Source of the DNA: Mycteria americana
Taxonomy: Eukaryota > Chordata > Aves > Ciconiiformes > Ciconiidae
Direction of reading: 5' to 3'
NCBI RefSeq assembly: GCF_035582795.1
Contig: NC_134367.1
Span: 45,535,062 to 45,599,061, forward strand
Length of the DNA stretch: 64,000 nucleotides
Position 1 is the first letter of the stretch. Each line of letters opens with the position of its first letter. The notes below the pieces were generated by a model. The model made no database searches, was not told where the DNA came from, and was given only the letters and a program-made list of their open reading frames with translations. Below are positions 61,728 to 64,000 of this stretch, piece after piece. The translations under genes and the position numbers were made by a program.

Positions 61728-64000
61728 AAATCACTATTTCAAATGTTCTTCTTGTGCTGCTTATTTATACGACATAATTTACTTGGAACACATTCTTCTA
61801 GAACACCAGGAGAGCAATGAAGTGTAGCTGTCTATAGCTACACAATGACCCAGACTCTGATACAACAAATTTTCTGATTTTTTACAAGCTAAGCCTTTTT
61901 TTACCAATTCCCTACTGTCTTTTTTTTGCAAAAAAATTCCACAAGAAATAATAACTATGCAGTGTGACTGGAATGCCAATCACCTGGTTCTGAAAGGCCA
62001 GTACTGAAACCCATTTTTAAGCACAATCATTTCCAAAATCCTGCCTTTAGCTCTTTCGTGGGACTCTGAGATCAGGACAACACCAGTTGACAGAGAATTT
62101 TAATAGTGGGAGAGGTTCATATCTTCTGTAAGCTATTGTTTATACTTTTTAAAAAGTAACTTTTCACACAGTAAAGATATCTACAAAAGAAAAATTTAAA
62201 GCTTAACAGGTTGACCTTAAATAGGCAAGTTCTTACAATTCAGAGCCCAGTAGTTTAATGGACTCCCAGTGCTGATGGACTCCCCACACTGGGGAACAGA
62301 CACTCACATACTGTACTAAAGTGGATCTCTGTTTAAGGTCACAGTGTTTCATTCAAACAGATCAAAAGTGTACAGATCACTTTGGAAAAGCTTACAATTT
62401 GAGAGATGTGATGGTAAATTTATGGCCATGTAAAGATCATTAAAATTCTTCTTAGTCACACTGTGAAAGAATTAAAGTTTGACAAATTGCTTGAAAGAAA
62501 TTCACTGAGGTCAACTTCACCACATGTCTCAAATGTTTTCCTTTATCTAGCACAGTTTTAGAAATGCAGTTTCTCTCATTGAGCATGTTCTCACCCAGAC
62601 TCAAGTACCAAGAAGACAGAGAGAAACTTGTAAAATAGCCATTCTGGCTGCAGAAATTAAAATGTTGAGTCGGTGTCACCTCAGTTGAAATTTCTTGATC
62701 TGATCAGGAGATGTGAAATGGACTCGGAGGATAACTACACAAAGTCCTGAGGGGAGGTAAAGGAACAGTATCAAAATATAAACCTCAAATACTGAAAACA
62801 AACTAGAAGTACTACTAGCCATAGTCATCTCTTCAGACATTCCGAATATAATTTCCAGTAACACACCTGTCTTACTATTACACCTGTAACACCTTGTTAT
62901 TATCACGCCACCCTTATTTTTCAGGTAGGAAGCCTGAGAAAATACTTCAGGTTCTCTGCGTTTCTCTTAATTTAAAACAAGACTGTAACAGAGACAGGAA
63001 GTGTAGTTAAAGTAAAGTTTTTCTTTTTTAAAATGAAACTCTCTTGCTCCAGCTCCTCTAGTTGCCTTTGCAGAAAATCAGAAACTACATGCATACGGAT
63101 ACTCTCTAGCAACCTGCTGGGAATCATATACTGTAAGTGGTTTAGGAAAATCTTTCTCTCCAAGAGACACAACAGATTTTGGAAGGCAGGCAAACTTGTA
63201 CTCAAGATAATGAATCAACTTGTTTCCAAATTCCAAAACAAAGTATTTTATTTCCTTCCTGAAAAATCAATTTTGTTCTTTATAGAGTATCTGTTGTGTT
63301 AAAAGATGCTGTTCATGTAATACATCTTTTTACTGAAGGAGATTACTTTAGGTACCAAACATCCCCTACTAACACTGTTCCCAACATTTCGTAATGCAGA
63401 CAGTAGAGCTAATTTTCTGTCATCCAGGAAGAATGGTAGGTTTGCTAAACTTTTATCATCATCCCCTCTGACACACAGTAAAAATCACTGTTAGAATTGA
63501 TAGTTTATTAGATCAAAGCTACCATCAACAATGCCAATTCTGCCTGGTCACGTTAACAGGAAAATGCTTTATGAGTTCTACCACTGGGCATCTATTTAAC
63601 TTCCAGCACCAGCTATGCTGTAAAACCATGCACATAATTTATTTGGTGACCTGCGTGTGTGGGAAGCATTATCCAGGCAAAACTTCTCACAGTCTGACAA
63701 AATGCTTTGATTTGCACTGTTCAGATGATTGAACAACGAGACTTTAAGCAATCACCAACAATAGCTTTTATCTCCAAATGTGCTAAAAGTGTAATACTAC
63801 ATGAGAGCAGCCTATTGCTTTAAGACCAGATTTGATAAAATACAAGTGATTGGATAAATACTACATTTTTAAACTTGTACACATTTTGTCCATTAGGCTT
63901 AAGTATTAGTAAAGTTCACGTTTATCTTAAACATCATTTTTAGCAATTTCCTCACACAACACTCATAGTTCCTCCATGGTATCCTCTTTGCTTACATATA

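Larger units (their letters stand above)
47280..64000 (-). other. MMS22L: Probable large upstream MMS22L intron (partial)
   Basis: At least 16.7 kb upstream of the 47089-47279 exon has no segment that I can match to the remembered N-terminal half of MMS22L on the - strand. It is therefore read as one intron whose 5' exon lies beyond the window. It contains CR1 copies, SINE remnants, G-rich tracts and microsatellites listed separately. Two exon-like segments (58852-58942 and 62972-63130) remain unassigned. Confidence 0.5.

Overview
This window is vertebrate nuclear DNA, almost certainly from a bird. Three things support that: interrupted genes with GT-AG introns; three copies of a CR1 LINE 3' end carrying the avian-style terminal repeat (ATTCTGTGATTCTATGA and its complement); and the tail-to-tail gene pair KLHL32 / MMS22L. 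That pair is also adjacent in other amniotes (human 6q16.1; I recall chicken chromosome 3, not checked here). There are no prokaryotic operons, CRISPR arrays or phage modules. The species cannot be read from the sequence.

Region 1 (1 to about 11,225, + strand) is the 3' end of KLHL32, a BTB-BACK-kelch protein. Four coding exons (3370-3428, 5847-6039, 8090-8184, 10013-10174) encode about the last 168 residues, covering the last three kelch repeats and the C-terminal tail. The intron after 6039 uses a GC donor (GC-AG intron). A 3' UTR of about 1 kb follows, with a Pumilio-type site, an AU-rich element and an AATAAA signal at 11203.

Region 2 (about 11,226 to 19,787) is a roughly 8.5 kb gap between the two convergent genes. 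I see no gene, RNA gene or intact mobile element in it. It starts comparatively GC-rich and becomes AT-rich after about 18,000.

Region 3 (about 19,788 to 47,279, - strand) is the 3' half of MMS22L, the partner of TONSL in the homologous-recombination complex that promotes RAD51 loading at stalled replication forks. Eleven coding exons were assembled by reading frame, splice sites and phase; together they give about 560 residues ending in a stop at 20396-20398. All junction phases agree and no frameshift or stop interrupts the chain. The 5' exons (about the first 680 residues) are not in the window.

Region 4 (47,280 to 64,000) is read as the large upstream intron of MMS22L, at least 16.7 kb. 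It holds CR1 copies at 60,357 and 61,299, several old tRNA-derived/MIR-like SINE remnants, a 19-base G run, a clean G-quadruplex motif at 59,629 and an (AC)n repeat. Two weak exon-like segments on the - strand (58852-58942 and 62972-63130) have usable splice signals but no recognised homology.

No novel biological system is evident. The points most worth checking are the GC-AG intron of KLHL32, the very long upstream MMS22L intron, the two orphan exon-like segments, and the quadruplex-capable G tracts.
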